Shown here piece by piece: positions 54,945-63,414 of a stretch of 64,000 bases of DNA. The stretch comes from Microbulbifer agarilyticus. GTDB lineage: Bacteria; Pseudomonadota; Gammaproteobacteria; Pseudomonadales; Cellvibrionaceae. A model generated the notes under the pieces. It saw only the letters and a program-made list of their open reading frames with translations, did no database searches and was not told the DNA's origin. The stretch covers positions 1,364,001 to 1,428,000 of the forward strand of contig NZ_CP019650.1 in the NCBI RefSeq assembly GCF_001999945.1, in the 5' to 3' direction. A program made the position numbers and the translations under genes. The stretch's first letter is position 1; every line of letters starts with the position of its first letter.

Positions 54945-55652
54945 ATGAAACGTTTTATATTCTCATTTCTCGTGTGGGTCTCGGCTACTTCCTGTGGTGC
55001 ACTAGCGGAGTCAGGCGATTTCATTAACCGTATCGATGTTCCGAATTTTGTGGGTGGGAACGAACCGCTGCGGGTGGATGTTGATCTGAAGGTTGCCAAA
55101 ACCAGGGATGTATATTTTGTTTTGCAGTACTTTGACACCTGGAAAAAAATTAAGGAAAAAACGGCAAGGGTGACGAGTAGCGGCAAGTACCACGTCAATT
55201 TCGAAACCGATGATATTGATCCCGGTAAATATCGCGTTGTTGTTTACGTTACCCCTCGTGATCAAAACTGGAATCACCGAGTGGGAAATGAAGTCAATGC
55301 GAATTTTTCTGTTTTGACTGAAAGCGCGTGGAATGAACATCTTTCTACGGAAGAGATTTCTGAGGTTCGCTGGCCCCGTCGAGTTAGCACTGAGAAAGAA
55401 GTGCTTGGTGTCAGATATCGAATAAACACGCCAAAAGTTTTAAGCCTTGATTTGGTGAATGGGAACGGTGATCTGGTCTCCAATATCCGGTACCCGGTGG
55501 CTGAATCGGGAGATTTTGCTTTGCCAATTGATGACCTTTTCGGCAAAGTTGGACCGGGCAGATTTACTTGGAAAGTTCTGCTGCTAGCAGAGGATGGAGA
55601 GAGCGCGGTTGGCGATGAGGTTGTTTACCATTTTACCGTGTATGGCGGGTAA
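54945..55652 (+). CDS. Uncharacterised exported two-domain beta protein
   Basis: A 235-residue protein with an N-terminal signal segment (FIFSFLVWVSATSCGALA); the Cys could be lipidated but the lipobox is weak. Two regions of about 100 residues look like Ig-like beta sandwiches (VDVDLKVAKTRDVYFVLQYF, GKYRVVVYVTPRD; then SLDLVNGNGDLVSNIRYPV, GRFTWKVLLLAEDG). It has no catalytic motif I recognise. Its place between a glycan-binding-like lipoprotein and catabolic genes suggests an envelope helper for glycan handling. Confidence 0.6.
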   Translation: MKRFIFSFLVWVSATSCGALAESGDFINRIDVPNFVGGNEPLRVDVDLKVAKTRDVYFVLQYFDTWKKIKEKTARVTSSGKYHVNFETDDIDPGKYRVVVYVTPRDQNWNHRVGNEVNANFSVLTESAWNEHLSTEEISEVRWPRRVSTEKEVLGVRYRINTPKVLSLDLVNGNGDLVSNIRYPVAESGDFALPIDDLFGKVGPGRFTWKVLLLAEDGESAVGDEVVYHFTVYGG

Positions 55653-55708
55653 CACCGTTACCTCGAGTAAGGGTGCGTTAGTAAGTTGTGCCAAGTAGGT
55701 AGTTTCCG

Positions 55709-56872
55709 TTGAAAATTGAATCCGTTGAAACGTTATTGGGTGCCGTCGGTACTCGCAATCAGTTGCTGGTAAAAGTGGTTACCGAGTGTGGTCTGGTGGG
55801 CTGGGGTGAATCCGGGTTATCCAACCGGGAACATGCGGTCATAGGGGCCGTGGCGCACTTCGCTGAGTTCTTGCGCGGCCGCGATCCTCGTCAGATTGGT
55901 AGTATTTGGCAGGAGATTTATCGCAGCCAATATTTTGAAGGGGGCAGGGTACTGACTGCGGCCATGTCCGCAATCGATATCGCCCTGCACGACATCCTCG
56001 GCAAAGCATTGCAGGTGCCGGTGTATCAATTGCTGGGCGGCAAACAGCGAGACAATATTCCCTGCTTTGCCTGTTGTTATACCGAAGCGGATCCAGATCG
56101 TCTGGACGAACTGGTCAATGAAGTCACCGCACTGATCAATCTCGGTTGGACCACCATTCGTGTGATTCCCGCCGGTTTCGATGACCCGAAACTCTTCGAT
56201 CCGCGGGACTCCATTGCGCGTACCGCGCGCTGTCTTAACGAGTTACGCAAAATTATTGGCCCTGATATCACCCTGGGTATCGATTATCACCATCGCCTGA
56301 GCGTGGCCGAGGCCGCCTCTTTCTGTCAGCGCATGGCCCCGGGTACGTTAGATTTTCTCGAAGAACCGATCCGCAATGAATCGCCGGATGCCTACGCCAC
56401 ACTGCGCACAATGACCACCGTGCCTTTCGCCATCGGCGAGGAGTTCAGCTCCAAATGGGCGGCAATGCCTTTTGTAGAAAAAGGCCTCACCCAATATCTG
56501 CGGGTGGACGTGTGTAATATCGGTGGATTTAGCGAGGCTATGAAAGCCGCGGCTATGGCCGAAGCACACTACATCGATGTAATGCCGCACAACCCGCTGG
56601 GTCCGGTGTGCACAGCTGCGTCCAATCACTTTGCCGCAGCGCTGCCCAATTTTGCCCTGATGGAGACCCATCAAGGGCCTTTCTGCACCTTCGGCTTCCA
56701 CGACCCGATGCTTTTCCCGGTGCAGCACAAACTTGATGGCACCGCATTCGTATTACCGGATACCCCCGGACTGGGAGTAGAGGTGAATGAAGAGGCTTTC
56801 CGTCAATCGCCTCCAGTCGCTGCAGAGGCGCCACACTTGCGCAGGGTCGATGGTTCGGTGACTAACTGGTAA
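55709..56872 (+). CDS. dgoD: D-galactonate dehydratase (enolase superfamily)
   Basis: A 387-residue enolase-superfamily enzyme resembling E. coli DgoD through its length, including the C-terminal RRVDGSVTNW (E. coli RHEDNSVAEW). Metal ligands are Asp192, Glu218 and Glu244. Catalytic His candidates are His194 (in IDYHHR) and His294 (in MPHNPLGPV). It dehydrates D-galactonate to 2-keto-3-deoxygalactonate. Translation appears to start at TTG with AGGT upstream, since no in-frame ATG fits the conserved N-terminus. The lactonase gene starts 6 bp after its stop. Confidence 0.85.
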   Translation: MKIESVETLLGAVGTRNQLLVKVVTECGLVGWGESGLSNREHAVIGAVAHFAEFLRGRDPRQIGSIWQEIYRSQYFEGGRVLTAAMSAIDIALHDILGKALQVPVYQLLGGKQRDNIPCFACCYTEADPDRLDELVNEVTALINLGWTTIRVIPAGFDDPKLFDPRDSIARTARCLNELRKIIGPDITLGIDYHHRLSVAEAASFCQRMAPGTLDFLEEPIRNESPDAYATLRTMTTVPFAIGEEFSSKWAAMPFVEKGLTQYLRVDVCNIGGFSEAMKAAAMAEAHYIDVMPHNPLGPVCTAASNHFAAALPNFALMETHQGPFCTFGFHDPMLFPVQHKLDGTAFVLPDTPGLGVEVNEEAFRQSPPVAAEAPHLRRVDGSVTNW

Positions 56873-56877
56873 TTAAG

Positions 56878-57774
56878 ATGAGCACCATGTCTGAAACTCC
56901 TTTTATTGATGTCGCCGCGGAAGTTTTCGATCCTCGCCCTTGCCAATTGGGTGAGGGCCCGCTGTGGCATCCGCAGCGCCAGACGCTTTACTGGGTGGAC
57001 CTGCTCAATTGTCGCCTTATGGCTAAAACCCAAGACGGTGTCGAGCAGGCCTGGGACCTGGGGGAAATGCCCTCCGCGATAGGCTGGATTGATACCGAGC
57101 AATTGCTAGTAGCCTGCGAAAGTGGGCTCAACCTGTTCAATGTGGAGTCTGCTGAGAAGACCCTGTTGTGCGCGCTGGAGCCGGAACTCCCAGGCAACCG
57201 CAGCAACGATGGCCGTGCGGATCCCTGGGGTGGATTTTGGATTGGTACCATGGGCAAAAACGGCGAAGAGGGCGTTGGCAATCTCTATCGCTGGTATCGC
57301 GGCGAGTTGCGCAAGCTCGATAGTGGATTGACGGTACTCAATGGTCTCTGTTTTGATCGCGAGCGCCGCCTGGCTTATTACGCGGACTCCGCGGCCAGTA
57401 TCGTTTACAGCGTATCGCTGGATGCGCAAACGGGCTGGCCGGATTCTTCCCGCGGAGTTCATCTGGACCTGACCGCCGACAGCTTGATCCCCGATGGCGC
57501 GGTGACGGATGTTGCAGGAAATATGTGGACCTCGCTGTGGGACGGGGAGCGTACCCAATGTTACAGCCCGGAAGGTGTCGAGCTGGGTGCCTTAAAGGCA
57601 CCGGTGATTCGCACCACCTGCCCGGCTTTTGGCGGGCGGGATTTTACGGATCTGTACGTGACGACGGCAGCGGTAGGCCTTGAGGATGGGCCCGAGGCCC
57701 CGATAGCCAATGGTGTGACCCTTGTATATCGCAATGCCGTGAAGGGGCAGCCCGAGCCTGCGGTAATTCTGTAA
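56878..57774 (+). CDS. SMP-30/gluconolactonase-family sugar lactonase
   Basis: A 298-residue six-bladed beta-propeller of the SMP-30/regucalcin family. Metal-site segments are CQLGEGPLWHPQ, NDGRADPWGGFWIGTMG and LIPDGAVTDVAGNMW, and YYADSAASIVYSV is also typical. It would open D-galactono-lactone made by the sugar dehydrogenase, feeding the dehydratase encoded just upstream. ATG at 56878 or 56887. Confidence 0.87.
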   Translation: MSTMSETPFIDVAAEVFDPRPCQLGEGPLWHPQRQTLYWVDLLNCRLMAKTQDGVEQAWDLGEMPSAIGWIDTEQLLVACESGLNLFNVESAEKTLLCALEPELPGNRSNDGRADPWGGFWIGTMGKNGEEGVGNLYRWYRGELRKLDSGLTVLNGLCFDRERRLAYYADSAASIVYSVSLDAQTGWPDSSRGVHLDLTADSLIPDGAVTDVAGNMWTSLWDGERTQCYSPEGVELGALKAPVIRTTCPAFGGRDFTDLYVTTAAVGLEDGPEAPIANGVTLVYRNAVKGQPEPAVIL

Positions 57775-57805
57775 AGGTTTTCTGACGGATGCGGGCTTTA
57801 ATTCG

Positions 57806-57834
57806 TTGCCGCCACAAACATCATATGTTTAAAT
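57806..57834 (+). promoter_or_regulatory. Promoter with operator for the MFS transporter operon
   Basis: TTGCCG (57806-57811), 17-nt spacer and TTAAAT (57829-57834). The perfect inverted repeat AAACATCATATGTTT is at 57816-57830. It sits 66 bp before the transporter start. Confidence 0.7.
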
Positions 57835-57899
57835 AGGTCTTATAGGTCGCAGGGCTCCTGTCGGCGATCAGCGATGAAGAATTCAACAAGGTGCCAACA

Positions 57900-59486
57900 A
57901 TGAATAACAATAGTGCCGCCAGTAATGTCACCAAGTATGCCCTGATTGCCGCCTTTGGCGGTTTTGTGTTTGGTCTGGATGCTGCAAATATTTCCGGGGC
58001 TGTGCGTTTTGTCAGCTCCCAGTTTGAGTTGAGCAGTATGCAGGTAGGCACCCTGGTGGGTTGCGCTATTGTCGGTGTGATTATTGCGCTGTTTTTCACT
58101 GGTACTCTGTGTGAGCGTTTTGGCCGCAAAAAGGTTCTGCTTGCCATTGCAGGAACTTATTCTCTCTCAACTCTCGTTTCGGCCTTCGCCGTGGACTACA
58201 ACATGTTGGTCCTCGGTCGTTTTATTGGTGGTGTCGCCTTTGCCTCGATCACGGTTTCGGCCATGTACATCGGTGAAGTGGCTCCGGCGGACAAACGCGG
58301 CAAGTTTGTTTCGGTTAATCAGCTATTGATTACCCTGGGTAGTTTGCTCGCGTTTATCGTCAATTATTTCCTCGTAAAGTCCATGGCGGATATTAGCTGG
58401 ATCCACAATGAAAACGTGTGGCGGCTGATGCTGGGCTTTGAATTGATCCCGAACATTATTTGGATTTCCCTACTGCTGACGATTCCAGAGTCGCCGCGCT
58501 GGCTGGTGACCCAGGGGCGCGATCAGGAAGCGCGTGCAGTATTTGCCCGCGTAGCCCCGGAATCTCAAGTCAGCAGTCTTGTGAATGAAGTGCGCGGTAG
58601 TATCGACGAAGAGGGCAAAACTAAAACCCTGGACCAGCTCAAAACCCTGTTCAGCAAGCCCATGCGCCTAGTGGTACTGATTGCGGTTTGCTATGCCGTG
58701 GTACAGGGTGCGACCGGCATGAACGCGGTGCTCTTTTACGCACCGACCGTGTTTGAGCAGGTGGGCATGAGCGTGGAAGACAGCTTTATGCAGACCATCG
58801 TGCTGGGCCTGGTTGCGGTTGTATTCACGCTGGTGGCGATCACCACTGTGGAGAAGCTTGGCCGTCGAGTCCTGACCCTCGCTGGGCTTACGCTGATTGT
58901 GGTGGCCCACGCCTCCACCTGGTACGGATTCGAGTCTGCCCGCTATACCCTGGATGAAAGTGCAGTTGCGACCCTTGAAGCGCAGCAGGTCGACACGGCG
59001 CCGCTAGCTCCGTACATCGGTAAAACCTACGAAAACGATGTTGCACTGAAAAGCGATATCGCTGCGGCCTACTCGAAAAAGGATGTGCCGCTGGTCAGTG
59101 GCCCGATCATCAACTCTACTATTGAGATCAGTGCGGGCTTTGTACTCTTCGGTATCTTCGCTTTCCTGGCCGCATTCAATATGTCCATCGGGCCGGTAAT
59201 GTGGGTTATTTTTTCGGAGATCTTCTCCAATCGCGTGCGCAGTGTGGCCCTGCCGTTTGCGGCACTGGTGCAGAGTATTTCCAGCTACCTGATTCAGCAG
59301 TTCTTTCCGTGGCAGCTGGAGCATCTGGGTGCAGCGAATACCTTCTTGAATTACGGAGTGGTCGCCTTCGTGGGGATGCTGGTAATGCTGATGATTCTGC
59401 CGGAGACCAAAAACAAGTCCATCGAGCAGATCGAAAAAGATCTGGTGCGTCCGGATCCGGCCGGCAAAGCGGAGCTGGCGACCTGA
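57900..59486 (+). CDS. MFS sugar transporter (sugar porter family)
   Basis: A 528-residue transporter with about 12 membrane helices and sugar-porter signatures: GGFVFGLDAANISGA, GRKKVLL, the PESPRWL motif after helix 6, GATGMNAVLFYAPTVFEQVG after the central loop, and PETKNKSIEQIE at the end. An insert of about 60 residues between helices 9 and 10 is larger than usual. It probably imports galactose or anhydrogalactose across the inner membrane. The ATG follows AAGGTG; a GTG at 57891 is less likely. The dehydrogenase gene follows after 30 bp. Confidence 0.88.
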   Translation: MNNNSAASNVTKYALIAAFGGFVFGLDAANISGAVRFVSSQFELSSMQVGTLVGCAIVGVIIALFFTGTLCERFGRKKVLLAIAGTYSLSTLVSAFAVDYNMLVLGRFIGGVAFASITVSAMYIGEVAPADKRGKFVSVNQLLITLGSLLAFIVNYFLVKSMADISWIHNENVWRLMLGFELIPNIIWISLLLTIPESPRWLVTQGRDQEARAVFARVAPESQVSSLVNEVRGSIDEEGKTKTLDQLKTLFSKPMRLVVLIAVCYAVVQGATGMNAVLFYAPTVFEQVGMSVEDSFMQTIVLGLVAVVFTLVAITTVEKLGRRVLTLAGLTLIVVAHASTWYGFESARYTLDESAVATLEAQQVDTAPLAPYIGKTYENDVALKSDIAAAYSKKDVPLVSGPIINSTIEISAGFVLFGIFAFLAAFNMSIGPVMWVIFSEIFSNRVRSVALPFAALVQSISSYLIQQFFPWQLEHLGAANTFLNYGVVAFVGMLVMLMILPETKNKSIEQIEKDLVRPDPAGKAELAT

Positions 59487-59516
59487 TTCCCGTAGGAATC
59501 GGTTGGGAGATATACC

Positions 59517-60296
59517 ATGACGAAGCGTTTGCAGGATCAGGTCGCTATCGTAACCGGTGCCGCGGATGGTATCGGCAGTGCAATCGCCCGGTTGTTTGCC
59601 AGTGAAGGTGCCAAAGTCTGTGTGGCGGATGTAAATGTTGAGCGCGGTCTGGCACTGGTAGAAGAGCTGAAAGAAACAGGTCAGCAAGCCATTTTCGCCG
59701 AGACAGATATCGCCGATGAAGATTCGGTGAATACCATGGTACAGGCTACCTGCGAGCAGCTCGGCGAACCGAATATTCTGGTCAACAATGCCGCGCTTAC
59801 CCCGATGGGGAAGAGCGTGCTGGACGTATCTCGAGAGCAGTGGCAGCGCAGCTTCTCCGTTAACGTTGATGGTATGTGGCACTGTTGCCGCGCGGTACTG
59901 CCGATGATGAAAGCCACCGGTGGTGGCAGCATCATCAATGTGGGCTCGGTGCACTCCTTCAAAATCGTACCGGACAGTTTCCCCTACGCGGTTACCAAGC
60001 ACGCGGTGATCGGATTGACCCGCAACCTGGCGGTGGAATTCGGGCCGGACAATGTGCGTGTGAATGCGTTGTGCCCGGGCATGGTGGAAACCCCTAACGC
60101 CTTCAAAGCCTGGGAGCAGACCGAAGATCCAGCCGCAGCGCGTAAGGCGATTGCTGATGTACACCCGCTGCGCCGCAATGCCAGTGTCGAGGAAATTGCG
60201 CGTCCCGCATTGTTCCTGGCCAGCAGCGAATCAAGTTTCATGACTGGGCACAGTCTTGTTGTCGACGGTGGGCGCTCGGTGCTTTACCACGACTGA
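59517..60296 (+). CDS. SDR dehydrogenase, probable D-galactose dehydrogenase
   Basis: A 259-residue classical SDR: TGAADGIGSA (cofactor), ADVNVE with an Asp that favours NAD, NNAAL, NVGSVHS, and YAVTKHA (catalytic Tyr and Lys), ending VVDGG. In an operon with the sugar transporter and near a lactonase and galactonate dehydratase, oxidation of D-galactose to galactonolactone is the best fit, though sugar-alcohol oxidation is possible. GGGAGA precedes ATG. A strong terminator follows. Confidence 0.75.
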   Translation: MTKRLQDQVAIVTGAADGIGSAIARLFASEGAKVCVADVNVERGLALVEELKETGQQAIFAETDIADEDSVNTMVQATCEQLGEPNILVNNAALTPMGKSVLDVSREQWQRSFSVNVDGMWHCCRAVLPMMKATGGGSIINVGSVHSFKIVPDSFPYAVTKHAVIGLTRNLAVEFGPDNVRVNALCPGMVETPNAFKAWEQTEDPAAARKAIADVHPLRRNASVEEIARPALFLASSESSFMTGHSLVVDGGRSVLYHD

Positions 60297-60362
60297 GTGT
60301 GGTTCTCATCTCACCACGCTCACTCACTTTGGTTATGCAAGTCGCGTTCAAAGTGTTGCCTT

Positions 60363-60394
60363 GCCGGCGCCCCTATGGGCGCCGGCTTTTTTTT
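60363..60394 (+). terminator. Strong rho-independent terminator after the SDR gene
   Basis: A perfect 10-bp GC stem (GCCGGCGCCC/GGGCGCCGGC) with loop CTAT is followed by eight T. It ends the transporter-dehydrogenase operon. Confidence 0.95.
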
Positions 60395-60513
60395 GCTTGC
60401 GATATCTTCCTGCATTCATTGCTTACGTTTTCCCCCTGCCTGTTCCTTCCCTTTTTTGTCTGCAGCCGGCCTAAGCAATTTTGGCTAAATGTCCGTTAAT
60501 ACTCATAAACGTA

Positions 60514-60542
60514 TTGTTAGTGTAAACATCATATGTTTAAAT
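60514..60542 (+). promoter_or_regulatory. Promoter with operator for the anhydrogalactose operon
   Basis: TTGTTA (60514-60519), 17-nt spacer and TTAAAT (60537-60542). The perfect inverted repeat AAACATCATATGTTT is at 60524-60538. Spacing of all three elements is identical to the sites at 44327, 48924 and 57806. Confidence 0.72.
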
Positions 60543-60636
60543 TGTTTATAACTGGAATGAATCAATAAGCTTCAGGTGGGCGGTTGCTAGCTTCTTATGC
60601 GTGGCAACCCGCAAGGCAAGCAACAGGGGACTGAAG

Positions 60637-62079
60637 ATGGCACCGACCAAACGCATGTACATTGGGGGCGAGCTGTGTGGTGACGGCTACCTGCAGGTGG
60701 TCAACCCGGCCACGCAAGAGGTTGTTGGCAGTTTTGCTGAAGCGACTGCGGCGGATGCCCACCGGGCTCTGGAAGCTGCTCAGGCCGCTATCCCTAGCTG
60801 GTCTACCACGAGTGCTGCCGAGCGCGTCAGCTGGATGCACAAGCTGCGCGATGCGGTGCTGGCTAATGAAGCCCACCTGCGCGAATGCATCCATCTGGAA
60901 ATGGCCAAGCCCTGGGCGGCCACCAAAGACGATTTCCAGATGCTGGTGCACAGCCTGGAGTTCTACGCGGAAGAAATTACCCGTATGAACGGCGAGTCCC
61001 TGGTGGACCGCGAAGGCACCCACGTGCACACCTTGTCTCGCCAGCCCGTTGGCGTGGCGGCGGCCTTCCTGGCCTGGAACTTCCCGCTGCTGAACCTGGC
61101 CTACAAACTTGGCCCGGCCCTGGCCGCCGGCTGTCCGATTGTGATCAAACCGTCTTCTAAAACGCCGCTGTCCGCCTACGCGGTAGGCGAGCTCTGCGCC
61201 GAGATCGGCCTGCCGGCAGGTGTCGTCAATATCATTGCGGGCGTGGACCACGAAATAGGCGATGCCATTTCTGCCTCTACGATTCCCGCGCTGCTGACCC
61301 TGATCGGTTCCACCCAAACCGGTAAGCATGTCATGCGCACCGGTGCCACTTCCATCAAACGCTACTCCATGGAGCTCGGCGGTAACGCGCCGGCACTGGT
61401 GTTTGCCGATGCGGACCTGGATCTCGCCGCTGATGTTATCTGTGGTGTGAAGTACGCCAACTCCGGCCAGATCTGTGTAACGCCTAACCGGGTGTTCGTG
61501 GAAGCGGGTGTCGCAGATGCGTTCCGTGAAAAAGTGCTGGCCCGCGCCGCAGCGGTGAAGGTTGGCTACGACCGCGAAGGTGATATTGATATGGGACCGG
61601 TGATCGATCACGGCTCCCTGCAGCGCATCGATGCACTGGTTAGAGATGCGGTAGAGAAGGGCGCAACCCTGATACACGGTGGCAAAAAGCCGGAGGGGCT
61701 GGATAAGAGTCTTGAGAGCGGAGCCTTCTATGCGCCAACGGTACTGGACGGTGTCAACAACAGTATGCGCCTGTACAGCGAAGAAGTGTTTGGGCCGGTG
61801 ATCAGCTTGCTCACCTTTACTGACAAAGATGAAGTACTGGCACAGGCAAACGATACAGATGCGGGCTTGTCCTCGTTTATTTTTACCGCGGACATCGAGA
61901 AAGCAGAGCACTGTGCGGCGCAGCTACAGTTCGGTGAAGTGCAGATTAATGGCATCAAGTATGCCATCGACCTGCCGCACTGCGGGGTTAAACAATCCGG
62001 TATAGGGGTGGATTGTTCACACTTGGCGCTGGACGATTACCTGGCGCCGAAGCGCGTAACGCGCGCGATTCAAAAATAA
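60637..62079 (+). CDS. NAD(P)-dependent aldehyde dehydrogenase, probable 3,6-anhydrogalactose dehydrogenase
   Basis: A 480-residue aldehyde dehydrogenase with Asn148 (WNFP), Lys171 (KPSSKTP), catalytic Glu246 (MELGGNAP) and nucleophile Cys280 (SGQICVTPNR). Gene order with a cycloisomerase of the enolase superfamily and a 2-keto-3-deoxygalactonate kinase matches known anhydrogalactose routes, in which the aldehyde form is oxidised to 3,6-anhydrogalactonate. Since the GH16 enzyme looks carrageenan-type, the D-sugar is more likely than the L-form of agar. The start is the ATG with AGGGGA six bases upstream. Confidence 0.8.
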   Translation: MAPTKRMYIGGELCGDGYLQVVNPATQEVVGSFAEATAADAHRALEAAQAAIPSWSTTSAAERVSWMHKLRDAVLANEAHLRECIHLEMAKPWAATKDDFQMLVHSLEFYAEEITRMNGESLVDREGTHVHTLSRQPVGVAAAFLAWNFPLLNLAYKLGPALAAGCPIVIKPSSKTPLSAYAVGELCAEIGLPAGVVNIIAGVDHEIGDAISASTIPALLTLIGSTQTGKHVMRTGATSIKRYSMELGGNAPALVFADADLDLAADVICGVKYANSGQICVTPNRVFVEAGVADAFREKVLARAAAVKVGYDREGDIDMGPVIDHGSLQRIDALVRDAVEKGATLIHGGKKPEGLDKSLESGAFYAPTVLDGVNNSMRLYSEEVFGPVISLLTFTDKDEVLAQANDTDAGLSSFIFTADIEKAEHCAAQLQFGEVQINGIKYAIDLPHCGVKQSGIGVDCSHLALDDYLAPKRVTRAIQK

Positions 62080-62156
62080 AACTGAAGTCATATTCGAAAC
62101 AGTTTCGGAACAATTTTCCAGAAACGGATTTGGGGATTGGGTTAGGGGTTAACTCC

Positions 62157-63320
62157 ATGAAAATAACAAAAATCATCAGCCATGTACTGCAGTACGACCT
62201 CGAAGAAGAGCTCGGCTATTCACAGCAGTACTACCTGAAGCGCACCACACACCTGGTGGAAGTTCAGACCGATGTGGGCATTACCGGTTGGGGTGAATGC
62301 TTCGGCGGCGGTAACGTCGCCTTTGCCAATAAGGCAATTGTGGAAAAAGTCATCCAGCCGATGATTCTGGGAATGAACCCTCTCAATCGCGAAGTCATCT
62401 GGCACACAGTATACAACCTGCTTCGGGATCACGGCCAAAAGGGCATGCCCATGCAGTCCCTGTCTGGTGTGGACATCGCCCTGTGGGATATTGCCGGTAA
62501 AGCCCTGAACCAGCCTGTGTATCAATTGCTGGGCGGCGCCTTCCGCGAACGCATTCCCGCATACGGTTACGGCATGATGTTGCAGCGAGTGCCGGATCTG
62601 AAAGAACGCTTTGCTGATGAAGCCGTCGCTATCCGCGAGAAAGGCTTCCGTGCAATGAAAATGAAAACCGGCCTCGGGCACAAGAAAGATGTCGAGTTGG
62701 TGGAAGCTGTGCGCAACGCCATTGGTGACGATGTGGGGCTGATGGTGGACGCCAACCACGCCTATACCACTCGCGAAGCCATCCCCATGGGACGCGAATT
62801 CGAAAAGTTGGGCGTTGACTGGTTTGAAGAACCGGTAGCGCCGGAAGACTATCGTGGCTATCGCGATCTATGCGAAGCCCTGGATCTGAATATTTCTGGC
62901 GGTGAGTGCGAGTTCACCCGCTGGGGCCACCGTGAATTAATCCAAAACCGCTGCGTGGATATTTTGCAGCCGGAAGTCTGCGCTCTGGGCGGTATTACCG
63001 AATATCAGAAAGTATTGGCACTGGCCACTGCGAACTTTATTCCGGTGATTAACCACGTTTGGGGCTCTGCGGTTGCGGTGGGCACTAACCTGCACCTGTT
63101 GGCAGCGCTGCCAGACCTGCCCGGTGCCGCGCACCCGGTACAGCCGATGCTTGAGTACGACACGACACCAAACCGATTCCGCGAAGAGCTGCTCACCGAG
63201 CCGCTGCGCATTCAGGAACAGGTTGCAGAGAACGGCGGTACCGTTGCGCTGCCAAAAGGCCCTGGTCTCGGCATCGAGCCCGACCGCGATTTTATCAAGC
63301 ATTTTGAAGTTGACGCCTGA
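62157..63320 (+). CDS. Enolase-superfamily enzyme, probable 3,6-anhydrogalactonate cycloisomerase
   Basis: A 387-residue mandelate-racemase-type enzyme. The KxK acid/base motif is Lys168-Met-Lys170; metal ligands are Asp198 (VDANH), Glu224 (FEEPV) and Glu250 (GGECEF); His300 (INHVW) lies on the other face. This differs from the galactonate dehydratase at 55709, which has no KxK. Known anhydrogalactonate cycloisomerases belong to this superfamily and yield 2-keto-3-deoxygalactonate. AGGGG lies eight bases before the ATG at 62157, a better start than the upstream in-frame codons that overlap the aldehyde dehydrogenase gene. Confidence 0.75.
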   Translation: MKITKIISHVLQYDLEEELGYSQQYYLKRTTHLVEVQTDVGITGWGECFGGGNVAFANKAIVEKVIQPMILGMNPLNREVIWHTVYNLLRDHGQKGMPMQSLSGVDIALWDIAGKALNQPVYQLLGGAFRERIPAYGYGMMLQRVPDLKERFADEAVAIREKGFRAMKMKTGLGHKKDVELVEAVRNAIGDDVGLMVDANHAYTTREAIPMGREFEKLGVDWFEEPVAPEDYRGYRDLCEALDLNISGGECEFTRWGHRELIQNRCVDILQPEVCALGGITEYQKVLALATANFIPVINHVWGSAVAVGTNLHLLAALPDLPGAAHPVQPMLEYDTTPNRFREELLTEPLRIQEQVAENGGTVALPKGPGLGIEPDRDFIKHFEVDA

Positions 63321-63414
63321 CGGCTAAACACCGGCCGCATCACGGCACAAAACTGCAAACCCCGGCGGTCTATCTGGCATTTACCCAGTAGTCGACCGGG
63401 TTTTTTACTTTCTG

